Part shown: piece after piece, positions 33,575 to 40,984 of the stretch
How positions within the stretch are numbered: the stretch's first letter is position 1
Layout: each line of letters starts with the position of its first letter
IMG/VR virus record: IMGVR_UViG_3300010397_000005
Coordinates: 1 to 64,000 of that record
From: a virus
Strand: one strand, 5' to 3'
Length of the DNA stretch: 64,000 bases
Program-made: the position numbers and the translations under genes
Notes under the pieces: generated by a model
What the model was told of the DNA's origin: nothing
Databases searched by the model: none
Seen by the model: the letters and a program-made list of their open reading frames with translations, nothing else

Positions 33575-33928
33575 TCACTGATCGGCTTGTTGAAAGTTCT
33601 GAGACACGCCGCATTCGGCGGTATCGGCGTGGCAGCACGTATCAGCAACGCAGTCGCACTCCTGCCCGCATTCGCGGCATTCATGTGCGGGCGTCACGTA
33701 GTTATCCTCCCTGCCTTTGTGTAATGCCACGATCTTCTCAGCAAATTCGTCCCCGGCTGTGGCTTCGTACTTCAGTACATAGCTCTGCGGACAGTCGGGT
33801 TTGCGAAAGAATAGATACGCTTCCCAATCGCCGATGCGATAGTGCGACAACAATCCGCGCACTTCATTCATGAAGCCGTTGAGATCCTGATCAAACATCT
33901 CCATTGCTTGCTCTTTGCTAACAGCCAT
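33575..33928 (-). CDS. Cys-rich C-terminal protein
   Basis: The 117-residue product has a helical N-terminus and a dense Cys cluster at the end (HECRECGQECDCVADTCC and AECG), a possible multi-zinc or redox knot. AGGA precedes the ATG. The function is unknown. Confidence 0.6.
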   Translation of the reverse strand: MAVSKEQAMEMFDQDLNGFMNEVRGLLSHYRIGDWEAYLFFRKPDCPQSYVLKYEATAGDEFAEKIVALHKGREDNYVTPAHECRECGQECDCVADTCCHADTAECGVSQNFQQADQ

Positions 33929-33966
33929 CGTCTTTATCCTCACGCAGCATTCTTCCTAACCATTCT

Positions 33967-34149
33967 TCAAACTCTGTTTTCGTCCTCGTCGTCATCAATC
34001 TCCAACTCACAATTCGTACACCGTCCCGCTTCCAGATCCGCGCTCGTCAGTGTCGCGTCACAGGACCAGCACGCGCCGAGGTCGTAGTCTGAGCGGGGTG
34101 CGGCGATTCGGGTGCGGAGCTGTGCGGAGAGATGATTGAAGTTGGTCAA
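33967..34149 (-). CDS. Zinc-ribbon small protein, acidic tail
   Basis: The 60-residue product contains CWSC and CTNC knuckles 17 residues apart and ends in an acidic run of Asp and Glu. It starts in an ATGA junction. A nucleic-acid or protein-binding role is possible. Confidence 0.6.
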   Translation of the reverse strand: MTNFNHLSAQLRTRIAAPRSDYDLGACWSCDATLTSADLEAGRCTNCELEIDDDEDENRV

Positions 34150-34370
34150 TAGTCAACCCCCAGAGCTTCACGTAGCAGTTCAGGGTAACGCTGCCTGAGA
34201 GCCTGCTCCTGTCGCTGCGTAACACTGAACTCAATTGCGTATGCTCGTTTGGCAACCCGCAGCAGGCCCAGAGTCTCTTTTACCGTTAACGGCTCTGGTG
34301 GTCCCATCGTTTTACCCTCCAGCCACGCCATGGTTGCATTTTCCCAGTCGTCAAACTTCGTCTTTGTCAT
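34146..34370 (-). CDS. Hypothetical protein, 74 residues
   Basis: The ATG is preceded by a purine-rich AGAGGA. The product has TVKETLGLLRVAKRAYAIE, a helical segment, and a second helix with EQALRQRYPELLREA. No family is recognised. Confidence 0.55.
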   Translation of the reverse strand: MTKTKFDDWENATMAWLEGKTMGPPEPLTVKETLGLLRVAKRAYAIEFSVTQRQEQALRQRYPELLREALGVDY

Positions 34371-34402
34371 CTCTGAATCCTCTCCCTTCCCACGCGCAGC
34401 GT

Positions 34403-34612
34403 TTACGACAGTCCCCAAATGTACTGACCCCAAAGCGGATCAAGGCTCTCAAGTGCGGACATCGTTACGACGCAATTCTCGAATTCCTGCTTCGACTCAT
34501 TCCACGGTCCGACCTTAACGCCTACGTCTTCAAGCACGCGACGGTAGTTGTCTACGTTTGACGTATTCTTGCAGGGCTGAATCCAGCCACGTAGCACAAT
34601 CTCTTCGTTCAC
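34403..34612 (-). CDS. Hypothetical protein, 69 residues
   Basis: The start is GTG overlapping the upstream stop (GTGA). The product is mixed with two cysteines (QPCKN, ENCVV). No family is recognised. Confidence 0.55.
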   Translation of the reverse strand: MNEEIVLRGWIQPCKNTSNVDNYRRVLEDVGVKVGPWNESKQEFENCVVTMSALESLDPLWGQYIWGLS

Positions 34613-35163
34613 TTTGAAATCCTTTCTCGGCCCACACGCAGCATTTCGGCCAGATCCTCATTCTGCAACCGCAACGTCTCCGTGTGCGCGTCAGCCCACC
34701 CCGTCGCATACCCCGCGCAGTAGTCGGCGTACTGCGGGTCGAAGTTATGCGGGGCGGATTGCAACTGGGCGATGCGTCGACAAACCGCCTCGACAAACTC
34801 GAACCTGTTCTCACAAGCTTCTTCGTCAGTGATCCGATGCTTCTCACAGTCGTTCGCGCTCAGTTCTTTCACGTTCTGATCGAACACGTCGAATAGCGCC
34901 GCCCGAATTGTCGTCAACGAGGCGAACTTCTTATCGTTCTCCACTGCATGGTCCGAGTCAAGCTTGCGTAGCTCCGTCAACCTCTCCCCGTCGTTCAGAT
35001 CCGCTCGCGCTCGTTCGAGGACAGGTCCGGCAAGGGCGACAAACTCAGCCTCGCTCAGTTGCGCCTGTCTCTGCTCGTAGTCGTTGGCAGCAGCACACAT
35101 CACGCATGGTCCACCCGCGTTGAGCGTGCAAGTGTGCGAGTCGTGGGGGATAGGGGTGGTCAT
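34609..35163 (-). CDS. Hypothetical protein with N-terminal Cys cluster
   Basis: The 184-residue product has HTCTLNAGGPCVMCAA, a likely zinc site, at its start, followed by helices (AEFVALAGPVLERARADL) and an acidic, Cys-containing centre (CEKHRITDEEACENRFEF). The function is unknown. Confidence 0.6.
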   Translation of the reverse strand: MTTPIPHDSHTCTLNAGGPCVMCAAANDYEQRQAQLSEAEFVALAGPVLERARADLNDGERLTELRKLDSDHAVENDKKFASLTTIRAALFDVFDQNVKELSANDCEKHRITDEEACENRFEFVEAVCRRIAQLQSAPHNFDPQYADYCAGYATGWADAHTETLRLQNEDLAEMLRVGRERISK

Positions 35164-35363
35164 TGCAGGTCTTCCTTTCTTGGTGGTAACGCAGCGGTGA
35201 CGAGATATATTGACGATAGCCAGCTTCTAATCGCCAGCATCGGACCAGCGGAACCTAACGCAACCACCAATCCCCACGCTGCGCTGTTAGTTTTCGCTGT
35301 GACAATAACCGCTGCCACTACCGTCATCAGCAATCCGATTCTTTCATCGACCGTGATCTTCAT
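35160..35363 (-). CDS. Small membrane protein, 67 residues
   Basis: The product has two hydrophobic segments (LLMTVVAAVIVTA and WGLVVALGSAGPMLAI) and a basic tail. GAGGAG precedes its ATG. It is paired with a larger membrane protein upstream. Confidence 0.6.
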   Translation of the reverse strand: MKITVDERIGLLMTVVAAVIVTAKTNSAAWGLVVALGSAGPMLAIRSWLSSIYLVTAALPPRKEDLQ

Positions 35364-35387
35364 ATCTCGCCTCCTCGGGTGGTGGGG

Positions 35388-35837
35388 TTAGTCGCCATAA
35401 CTGGCAGCATTGCTTGGTATTTCTGGTTTAGTAATGGCACGGTACACGTACGACACGATCCCGATTAAAATTCCTGTCACTATAATCAGATCGCCAATAC
35501 TGAACCCTGCCCAGAGTACGTCGCAGAGAAACTGCAATCGGCTCTGCTCGGTCAGTGGTTTCCACCAGCGCGCGGTGTCGGTTCTCCCTAAAACAGGCAT
35601 TCGTCCGCCGTTCACAGTCAAGGCGATAGTATTCAGTATCCCACCTGCTATGATCACAATGTTTTGTGGTCGGAACCGAAAGTAGCAATCAAGTGCTTGC
35701 CACGTCAGTGCAGCCACGAAAAACAGTTCCGCAAATAGTGCCCAAGGACGTACCTCCCATTGCGTAATGACAATCAGCGCGAAAGCTGACCATCCAGCAA
35801 CTCGCTTTACCTGTTTTAGCTTTAACTGAGCGTTCAT
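35388..35837 (-). CDS. DUF5317-like multi-pass membrane protein
   Basis: The 149-residue product has four hydrophobic segments and the sequence LNTIALTVNGGRMPVLG followed by FSIGDLIIVTGI, which resembles the DUF5317 membrane family of bacteria. The role in a phage is unknown. It may come from the host. Confidence 0.6.
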   Translation of the reverse strand: MNAQLKLKQVKRVAGWSAFALIVITQWEVRPWALFAELFFVAALTWQALDCYFRFRPQNIVIIAGGILNTIALTVNGGRMPVLGRTDTARWWKPLTEQSRLQFLCDVLWAGFSIGDLIIVTGILIGIVSYVYRAITKPEIPSNAASYGD

Positions 35838-36037
35838 CTCCTCCCCTTCCCTTTCGGCCCCGGCTTCGTCTCTCGATTGCGAATAATTCCCATTTGCTCA
35901 GCCGTGAACAGTTGATTGCGTCCGACAGTTTGAATCGGCCCGAGGTGTCGGCGCAGGTCACGCGCAATCTGCGACACTCGTGCAGGTGTCAGCCTGAGCC
36001 GCTTCGCTACTTCCTTCGTTGTCAGTAGTCCGTTCAT
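35834..36037 (-). CDS. Helix-turn-helix DNA-binding protein
   Basis: The product (67 residues) has NGLLTTKEVAKRLRLTPARVSQIA, a helix-turn-helix of the excisionase/MerR type, and a basic tail. An upstream in-frame GTG lies inside the -10 box, so ATG 36037 is the likely start. The -10 box ends six bases before it, giving a leaderless mRNA. Probably a regulator of the leftward genes. Confidence 0.75.
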   Translation of the reverse strand: MNGLLTTKEVAKRLRLTPARVSQIARDLRRHLGPIQTVGRNQLFTAEQMGIIRNRETKPGPKGKGRR

Positions 36038-36043
36038 TGCTTC

Positions 36044-36071
36044 ATTATCCACAAATGAAGTTATTTGTCAA
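36044..36071 (-). promoter_or_regulatory. Sigma70-type promoter of the HTH gene
   Basis: TTGACA (36066-36071), a 16-base spacer and GATAAT (36044-36049) are read leftwards. The ATG starts about where transcription should begin. The -35 context CTATTGACA matches those at 22.87 and 51.57 kb. Confidence 0.75.
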
Positions 36072-36112
36072 TAGTGATTGTGACGTAGTAAGCCGCAGCC
36101 TGATCCCCTCTA

Positions 36113-36505
36113 TCACCCGCTCCGGCGCGGGGCGGTGAGGGCGGCGGTTGCTCGACAACGCATGCAGGGTTTTGCTAGTCCACGCTTGATACAGCTATCA
36201 CCGTTGAGAGTGCAGTCCTTCGCCGCGATTTCCGCTACCGTTTCCACCAGTCGCGGCACGGCGTTATGATCCGCCACGATCTGTTCAGCGTCCTCTTTGC
36301 GATAAATGTCGGCGACTATCTCCTGTCCGGTGGCGTCAACGACGCGCCAACCGTGTATTGGCATCGCTTCGACGCGCCACTCCCCGGTCTCCGGCGCGGG
36401 TTGCGTCGGTTCCGTCTGTTGTTCATTGCTCTCCGCAGCGTCAATCGCTTCATACGCGGCGTCTTCATCTATCTTTGCAAGTTGCTTCTTAGTCAACGGT
36501 GTCAT
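36113..36505 (-). CDS. Hypothetical protein, 130 residues
   Basis: The start is ATG ten bases after AAGGAG; a longer frame reads into the previous region. The centre has a GEWRVEAMPIHGWRVVDATGQEIVADI strand pair, and the end a Cys cluster (CTLNGDSC, CMRCR). No family is recognised. Confidence 0.6.
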   Translation of the reverse strand: MTPLTKKQLAKIDEDAAYEAIDAAESNEQQTEPTQPAPETGEWRVEAMPIHGWRVVDATGQEIVADIYRKEDAEQIVADHNAVPRLVETVAEIAAKDCTLNGDSCIKRGLAKPCMRCRATAALTAPRRSG

Positions 36506-36546
36506 TGTTTTGAGCTCCTTTCCAAGTTGCGGTCCGATGAGTTGAG

Positions 36547-36756
36547 TTAGTTGAATGAAATCTCGTCCTTGTTGTCGAATAGTGGTTTGTTGTCTTGTTC
36601 GTTGTCGCGATAGCAGTCGCAACCCATCGGCACGAACATGTGTCCGTCGTAGTAGCCGTGCTCGTTTTCCGGTTGGCCGCACCAGCAAGTATCAGGATCG
36701 ATCATCTGACCGCACTGCGAGCACTTTAAGTGCGGATCTGGAAACTCACCGCTCAT
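36547..36756 (-). CDS. Small Cys/His zinc-binding phage protein
   Basis: The 69-residue product has CSQCGQMI, DTCWCGQPENEH and GHMFVPMGCDCYR, a pattern I know from many phage genomes. Three Cys clusters and conserved His suggest zinc. The role is unknown. Confidence 0.7.
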   Translation of the reverse strand: MSGEFPDPHLKCSQCGQMIDPDTCWCGQPENEHGYYDGHMFVPMGCDCYRDNEQDNKPLFDNKDEISFN

Positions 36757-37040
36757 CCTTCCCCGTCCTTTCGTGGCTGGGTGCTGCGAATTTCAGCGAG
36801 CATTGCTTGTTTCTCTTTCTCTAATTTCTTTGGATCAACGCCGATGAATAAGCCGATAATCTCAGCCGGACGCTCACGGATAGGCCATAGCCGTTGAGAG
36901 TCGTCGTCAAACTTGGCGATCTCCCAGCCTTGCTCCTGTGTGAGAAAGTCATAGAACTCGCTTAGTAAGCCTACGTCTCGTTGATGAGCTTTCAATTTCT
37001 CATGCTCGGGATACTTCTGTTTCGTTGCTGCTTTTGACAT
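36753..37040 (-). CDS. Hypothetical protein, 95 residues
   Basis: The start was taken at the ATG after AGAAGGA. The product is charged and helical, with GLLSEFYDFLTQEQGWEIAKF, and ends basic. Its start lies within the end of the 57-residue gene upstream. Confidence 0.55.
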   Translation of the reverse strand: MSKAATKQKYPEHEKLKAHQRDVGLLSEFYDFLTQEQGWEIAKFDDDSQRLWPIRERPAEIIGLFIGVDPKKLEKEKQAMLAEIRSTQPRKDGEG

Positions 37041-37173
37041 CGTCCTTCTCCTTCTCAATCTTCTCACTCTCCCGCCGCACTGCCTCCAGCAGCGACTCAA
37101 CTTCGTGCCACTGCTGGCAACCGGAGCAGTAGAAGGTTTGCTTAGGCGTGGTCTGATCGGTGGCTGTGGTCAT
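37000..37173 (-). CDS. 57-residue protein with Cys knuckle and coiled coil
   Basis: The start overlaps the upstream TGA (ATGA). The product has TFYCSGCQQWHEVE, a single zinc-knuckle-like motif, then a Glu/Lys/Arg helix. It overlaps the next gene by 41 bases. Its small size and clean junction support it. Confidence 0.55.
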   Translation of the reverse strand: MTTATDQTTPKQTFYCSGCQQWHEVESLLEAVRRESEKIEKEKDDVKSSNETEVSRA

Positions 37174-37907
37174 TGTCTGATCTCCTTGCGTTTTACGATC
37201 TTGAACTGCGCCATGATGGCGTCAAACTCCGCTCTCTGATCCTCGTTCAAACAATCCATACAATTTCCCTCGTACAAAGGGATCTTCTCAAGTTTGCAGA
37301 CAGCGCATACACTTGGCCCATCCGGTTGACCTAGAACTACTGTCGGGCTCTCGCATTCTGGTGAGCAAAAGGACTGCCACCACTGCTTTTGCAGGAATAG
37401 AACCTCGCAACGAGCGCAGCGTCGTTCCTCGCAACTGTATTTAATATCCCACCTATCGCTCCAGTTTGACTCATGCGCCTCGGTCCACTCCTCTTTGACT
37501 TGTCTGATAGCCCTGTTCGCAACCTTCCAGATTTTCAACCGCTCGCAGTTTCCGCAAAGCGTGCGCTTGTAGCTTTTTGGGATTCGGTAAGCACACTCTG
37601 AGCAACGTCGCTCTTTGGGTGAGCTGGTTCCCTTTGGAAAAGATTTGTTATAGGATGGCTGAAACAGGGCGATCATAGCCGACTCGAAACTAGCTGCGAC
37701 TTCACGGTTGGGAAAGAACCAGAAGTCGAAATGATCGCCTTCCCTTACATCGTCAGCCTTGTCAATAACATCGTGATTATAGAACGGACGTCGATAACCC
37801 TTCGCGGTGACGCCGATGTATAGATATCTCTCATTTCGCCTCCATCCGTAGACCGCGAACGCTCTCCAGTTCGGCATTCCGGCCAGCGTTAAATCCGGTT
37901 TTTGCAT
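37170..37907 (-). CDS. GIY-YIG nuclease with zinc knuckles (homing-type)
   Basis: The start chosen (ATG 37907) gives 245 residues. The N-terminal 85 residues carry a GIY-YIG fold: WRAFAVYGW, then YLYIGVT, a His, and FESAMIALFQPSYN with the conserved Glu and Asn. The rest contains at least four C-x2-C knuckles (CSECAYR, CGNCER, CARCE, CAVCK, CMDC), suggesting DNA-binding fingers. Such proteins are homing endonucleases. The catalytic Arg was not certain. Confidence 0.7.
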   Translation of the reverse strand: MQKPDLTLAGMPNWRAFAVYGWRRNERYLYIGVTAKGYRRPFYNHDVIDKADDVREGDHFDFWFFPNREVAASFESAMIALFQPSYNKSFPKGTSSPKERRCSECAYRIPKSYKRTLCGNCERLKIWKVANRAIRQVKEEWTEAHESNWSDRWDIKYSCEERRCARCEVLFLQKQWWQSFCSPECESPTVVLGQPDGPSVCAVCKLEKIPLYEGNCMDCLNEDQRAEFDAIMAQFKIVKRKEIRQ

Positions 37908-38073
37908 TCTCAGGTTTCTCCTCCCGTTTGCGAGGATGCGCCTGATCCCATGCCAGCCAGCGGCAATTGGGCGAGCAGTAGTTTTGCTTCTCACGACCCG
38001 TCTCGAAGGATTTACCGCACTTTTCCCACTGACAGGTCTTTCTCAATCTCGGCTTTGGCTTGTAGCGACCCAT
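37831..38073 (-). CDS. Treble-clef zinc protein
   Basis: The 80-residue product has CQWEKCGKSFETGREKQNYC-x2-N-C, a treble-clef or HNH-associated zinc motif common in phages, and basic flanks. The ATG lies six bases after GAGG. It is the first gene of a leftward transcript with its own strong promoter and overlaps the GIY-YIG gene. Confidence 0.6.
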   Translation of the reverse strand: MGRYKPKPRLRKTCQWEKCGKSFETGREKQNYCSPNCRWLAWDQAHPRKREEKPENAKTGFNAGRNAELESVRGLRMEAK

Positions 38074-38117
38074 AGACATCCTCAAATTTGAATTGCAACG
38101 CTTATTTCCGTGGAGGC

Positions 38118-38146
38118 ATTATACCTAGCATCACAAGCGTTTGCAA
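38118..38146 (-). promoter_or_regulatory. Strong sigma70-type promoter
   Basis: TTGCAA (38141-38146), a 17-base spacer and a perfect TATAAT (38118-38123) are read leftwards. A leader of about 35 bases with GAGG precedes the gene at 38073. This contrasts with the leaderless promoters elsewhere and may drive the whole 24.9-38.1 kb operon. Confidence 0.75.
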
Positions 38147-38175
38147 GCGGAAGTTTCCCATTTGCTAGTCTCGCC

Positions 38176-38808
38176 CTACCCCCGCACGCGGCTGAGCACT
38201 TCATTCGCAGCGATCCACGCCGGATCTGACATCCACGCCTCACCTGTCTGTTCGAAGCGTGACATCAGCCCTGCCAGCGCCGCGACGAGTTGCGCGTGGT
38301 TATTCAGCGCCGTTAGCACGAACGCCTTATCGTCATCGTTCGGCGCTTCCAAATACTTCACGTTGACAAACATCATTGCGCGGCCATTGGCTTCGGTCAG
38401 CGCCAGCCGATCTCCGTCGCGCGCGATCCACCGTACGGGCGTGATTGGCCCGATCTGCTCACCCAGCGCCCGCTCCGGTTGCGTGCTTACTTTCCCTGCT
38501 CGATCGCAATCGCCACAAAGCCAGGTTTCGGCCTCCGGCGTCACGTCTTCCCTGCCCGGCGCCTGCAAGTACCAGTCACAGGTTTCAGTATCATTTTCGT
38601 AGGCCGTCACCGGGATCGACTCCTGCGCGCCGCATTGAGCACAGGTTAACGTGATCTCCGTGTCGCACTCATGCCCCTCCATCGTCGCATTCGTCCCCTC
38701 AACCCCGCACTGATCACAAGTGGCGGTATAGTCCGGCGCTTCTAAATCCTCGAACATCTGATCGAACTCACATCGTTCACTCGCTGTCGCTTTCGTCATG
38801 GTTGTCAT
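38176..38808 (-). CDS. Multi-zinc-ribbon protein, 210 residues
   Basis: The product contains CDQCG, CAQCG and CGDCD knuckles in its first half and a helical C-terminus (VLTALNNHAQLVAALAGLM). It may be a nucleic-acid-binding protein. The start ATGACAACCATGACG shares the ATGAC-x-ATGAC pattern with several neighbours. Confidence 0.6.
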   Translation of the reverse strand: MTTMTKATASERCEFDQMFEDLEAPDYTATCDQCGVEGTNATMEGHECDTEITLTCAQCGAQESIPVTAYENDTETCDWYLQAPGREDVTPEAETWLCGDCDRAGKVSTQPERALGEQIGPITPVRWIARDGDRLALTEANGRAMMFVNVKYLEAPNDDDKAFVLTALNNHAQLVAALAGLMSRFEQTGEAWMSDPAWIAANEVLSRVRG

Positions 38809-38814
38809 TTACGT

Positions 38815-39141
38815 TCACTCCTCCCCGTCGAATTCGTCACAGTTGCAATCCTTCACGTAGCACTGGCCGATCTCGAAATCCTCAACCTCAAGCCGTGGAT
38901 CTCCCTCGCGCGCGTGCTGCCAGTCTGAATGGCCGCAGGAACACTTGCCGATCTTGCGAAAGTAGCCCTGTGCGTTCATGTCTGATTGATAAGTGTCCTG
39001 TATCTGATCTGAGTCGAGCATCGAAGCGAGGTTCTTTGCCTCCTGCAACAGCTCGCCGTAGCTTAGACCATCGACATATTGCTGCAACCACTCTTGCGGA
39101 TTGCTCCATTTGTAAGTTTTCTCTGTTGCCGTCATTGTCAT
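38815..39141 (-). CDS. Cys-containing hypothetical protein, 108 residues
   Basis: The product has a helical start (WLQQYVDGLSYGELLQEA) and a C-terminal CSCGHSDW plus CYVKDCNCDEF cluster. AGGAGC precedes the ATG. It overlaps the upstream gene by ATGA. Confidence 0.6.
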   Translation of the reverse strand: MTMTATEKTYKWSNPQEWLQQYVDGLSYGELLQEAKNLASMLDSDQIQDTYQSDMNAQGYFRKIGKCSCGHSDWQHAREGDPRLEVEDFEIGQCYVKDCNCDEFDGEE

Positions 39142-39353
39142 TTGCGTGCTCCTGTCTCAGTCTGACGAGCCGCCCTTTCAGCTTCGTGTATCAAGTAAGC
39201 GAGCTGATCGCGTCGTCTGTCTCCAGCATTGCGCGCATAAACCGAAACGCCGTGGCCCACGTTGACGTAACCCATAAACTCACGCTTGAATCCCCGTCGA
39301 GATAGAGCCGCGTCGAACTGCGCCTTAGTCAGATCGCGAATAGTTGTCGCCAT
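39138..39353 (-). CDS. Hypothetical protein, 71 residues
   Basis: The product, starting ATTIRDLTKAQFDAALSRRGFKRE, is alpha/beta with a basic C-terminal helix. It is similar to small phage proteins of unknown role. It ends in an ATGA junction. Confidence 0.6.
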   Translation of the reverse strand: MATTIRDLTKAQFDAALSRRGFKREFMGYVNVGHGVSVYARNAGDRRRDQLAYLIHEAERAARQTETGARK

Positions 39354-39382
39354 TTCTTACACTCCTCTCAGGTTTAGTTAAA

Positions 39383-39616
39383 CTACTTATGCAACGTCAC
39401 AAACATGGTCCGCCCGTAGCTCAACGTCGTGTACATGATCCCGTTCGTAATCCGTCTCGGACCATCCTGCGGGAAGCGCCTGATCAACTCTCGCTGCATC
39501 TCCCGCACCGATCCCCAGCCCGACTCAAAAGTGGTCGGCGGCTTCACTCTCGGCGCGATCGGCGTCCCGTTATCCGCAACATCCTCCGGCCAGTGTTTGA
39601 TGATGGTCATGCGCAT
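39383..39616 (-). CDS. Hypothetical basic protein, 77 residues
   Basis: The ATG is eight bases after AAGGAG. The product is basic with GSVREMQRELIRRFP and ends in a beta strand (RTMFVTLHK). No family is recognised. Confidence 0.55.
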   Translation of the reverse strand: MRMTIIKHWPEDVADNGTPIAPRVKPPTTFESGWGSVREMQRELIRRFPQDGPRRITNGIMYTTLSYGRTMFVTLHK

Positions 39617-39788
39617 CGTCTCCGCTCCTTACTAAGAATTCGCCGCCGTTGTCTTCGAATACAGGATCGCCTGCTTCAATATGTCGCCGAGTATGAAGGC
39701 GGTACTCCCCGCTATCAACCCGACGCTGAACTGTCGAAGTTGAGCAAATAGCGCACGAACCTTTTTCGTCGTAAAGTTGATATTCCAT
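39570..39788 (-). CDS. Hypothetical protein with Cys motif, 72 residues
   Basis: The product begins EYQLYDEKGSCAICSTS and contains a second Cys pair at its end (GGCCG). It overlaps the next gene's start by 47 bases. The overlap is unusually long, so the last residues are less certain. Confidence 0.45.
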   Translation of the reverse strand: MEYQLYDEKGSCAICSTSTVQRRVDSGEYRLHTRRHIEAGDPVFEDNGGEFLVRSGDDAHDHHQTLAGGCCG

Positions 39789-39826
39789 TTGTCTGAATCC
39801 TCCACTCGCTTGTACTCAGCCCTGAG

Positions 39827-40033
39827 TCAGCCCTCCACTCGACGAGCCTCCGGTCGCATCGCCGTCGTGTGGTCATTCGGCGCTTCATCGTTGTTGTGCT
39901 CGCCCCAGCAACCGACACATACATCCTCGGCACAACCAATGCAGAACCGCACAGGAAAACAGCCGTCATGCTCGCACGAAGGACAACCCTGACTGATCTC
40001 CTGCGCGGCAGACGTTAATAGCTTGTCGTTCAT
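39827..40033 (-). CDS. Zinc-binding small protein, 68 residues
   Basis: Three ATG codons in a row (40033, 40036, 40039) follow AGGAG; the last gives the best spacing. The product holds CPSCEHDGC, FCIGCAEDVCVGC and a final acidic part, so two zinc sites are likely. Confidence 0.6.
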   Translation of the reverse strand: MNDKLLTSAAQEISQGCPSCEHDGCFPVRFCIGCAEDVCVGCWGEHNNDEAPNDHTTAMRPEARRVEG

Positions 40034-40035
40034 CA

Positions 40036-40245
40036 TCATTTCTCCTCGTCCCACGACAACCCGCTCAGCCTGTAGAACCGCTCGACTCCCACTACCTGCA
40101 CGATCACATTGCCATGATGACCGTAGTCCTCGATGTCGATAATCACGCAGCGCTGTCCGTAGACTTCGCAGGTCTGGCCGATTTGTGGCTTAGGTCTAGG
40201 TGTCCTCATTGTCTCAATCTCCTCTTTCGTGTTCGTCATCGTCAT
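40036..40245 (-). CDS. Hypothetical protein with beta-barrel-like core
   Basis: The start ATGACGATGACG follows TCACT, as in the gene at 40493; an internal ATG at 40209 with GAGGAG is an alternative start. The core QIGQTCEVYGQRCVIIDIEDYG is a small beta-barrel-like segment. The role is unknown. Confidence 0.55.
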   Translation of the reverse strand: MTMTNTKEEIETMRTPRPKPQIGQTCEVYGQRCVIIDIEDYGHHGNVIVQVVGVERFYRLSGLSWDEEK

Positions 40246-40301
40246 AGTGAGTGCATCCTACTCCTTCGTGATAACTCAATGAGGCATCGCGGTCGAATTG
40301 T

Positions 40302-40493
40302 TTAGTTGCCCGTAGAACGCCACGCAACAAACGCCTCCCTCAGTGTCGGATGCTGACCCTTGCGATAGCTTGCGAGCACTTGCCGAGCAACGGAATCCAT
40401 TTTCATCGGCTGAATCCCGTTAGCGTGTACGTACTGCCGAACTTGCTCTAATGTGAACTTTTTACCCGGCGTCATAATGTCGATGATGGTCAT
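40302..40493 (-). CDS. Hypothetical basic protein, 63 residues
   Basis: The ATG follows AAAGGA. The product has FTLEQVRQYVHANG and a basic helix (ARQVLASYRKGQHP). It is the first gene behind the promoter at 40559-40587 and has a 65-base leader. Confidence 0.6.
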   Translation of the reverse strand: MTIIDIMTPGKKFTLEQVRQYVHANGIQPMKMDSVARQVLASYRKGQHPTLREAFVAWRSTGN

Positions 40494-40558
40494 AGTGAAT
40501 AGTCCTTTCTGCGATGCCTGATTCAGTTATCAAAGAGCGCGTCAATCGAACAATCCGC

Positions 40559-40587
40559 ATCCTACTCCTGTTGCTATACAATGTCAA
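40559..40587 (-). promoter_or_regulatory. Sigma70-type promoter (with leader)
   Basis: TTGACA (40582-40587), 17 bases, TAGGAT (40559-40564), read leftwards, directly after the stop of the gene at 40593. It shares the GCTTGACA context with the divergent promoters at 40.87-40.97 kb. Confidence 0.65.
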
Positions 40588-40592
40588 GCGAA

Positions 40593-40862
40593 TTATTCAG
40601 CCGTTCTGAAATAATTTGCGGGCAATAGCGTCACGACGGGTTTGGCTCTTAGCTCAGGCCTAAACTCGGAACCGTTGACTAGCGACATATAAGGTGCTTC
40701 TCTGTCGCTCGTGGCCCACACTGTCTGCGGTAGCTGGTACATGTCGGCGTCTACTTTAGCGCCAACCATGGCCGTGTGAAGCGCGTCCTGCGCTTTTGTC
40801 AGCTTGTATGACTGTGATCTCCTGCCAGTTGTGAATTGCGTATGCAGTGTTGTTTTTGTCAT
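40593..40862 (-). CDS. Hypothetical protein, 89 residues
   Basis: The start was set at ATG 40862, seven bases after a -10 box, so the mRNA appears leaderless. The product is mixed alpha/beta with a helical SYKLTKAQDALHTAMVG stretch. It is divergent to the RHH gene. Confidence 0.6.
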   Translation of the reverse strand: MTKTTLHTQFTTGRRSQSYKLTKAQDALHTAMVGAKVDADMYQLPQTVWATSDREAPYMSLVNGSEFRPELRAKPVVTLLPANYFRTAE

Positions 40863-40869
40863 ACCTCGC

Positions 40870-40898
40870 ACCCTACTATCATTGTCTAGCGTTGTCAA
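40870..40898 (-). promoter_or_regulatory. Leftward promoter, leaderless type
   Basis: TTGACA (40893-40898), 17 bases, TAGGGT (40870-40875), seven bases before the start codon. The upstream ATGCTTGACA decamer is identical to that of the divergent promoter. Confidence 0.65.
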
Positions 40899-40945
40899 GC
40901 ATAATCTCAATTATTTCACCGTTCAAGTTGACCGCTAATAAATGC

Positions 40946-40974
40946 TTGACATAGATTGACGACTAGTGTAGTCT
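40946..40974 (+). promoter_or_regulatory. Rightward promoter, leaderless type
   Basis: TTGACA (40946-40951), 17 bases, TAGTCT (40969-40974), ten bases before the RHH gene's ATG. It faces the leftward promoter across about 50 bases. Confidence 0.65.
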
Positions 40975-40984
40975 GTGCCTCGAC

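Noticed and set aside
39715-39969. Minus-strand frame of 84 codons
   Set aside because: It overlaps two better-supported small genes and is Arg/Ser/Thr-rich without motif.
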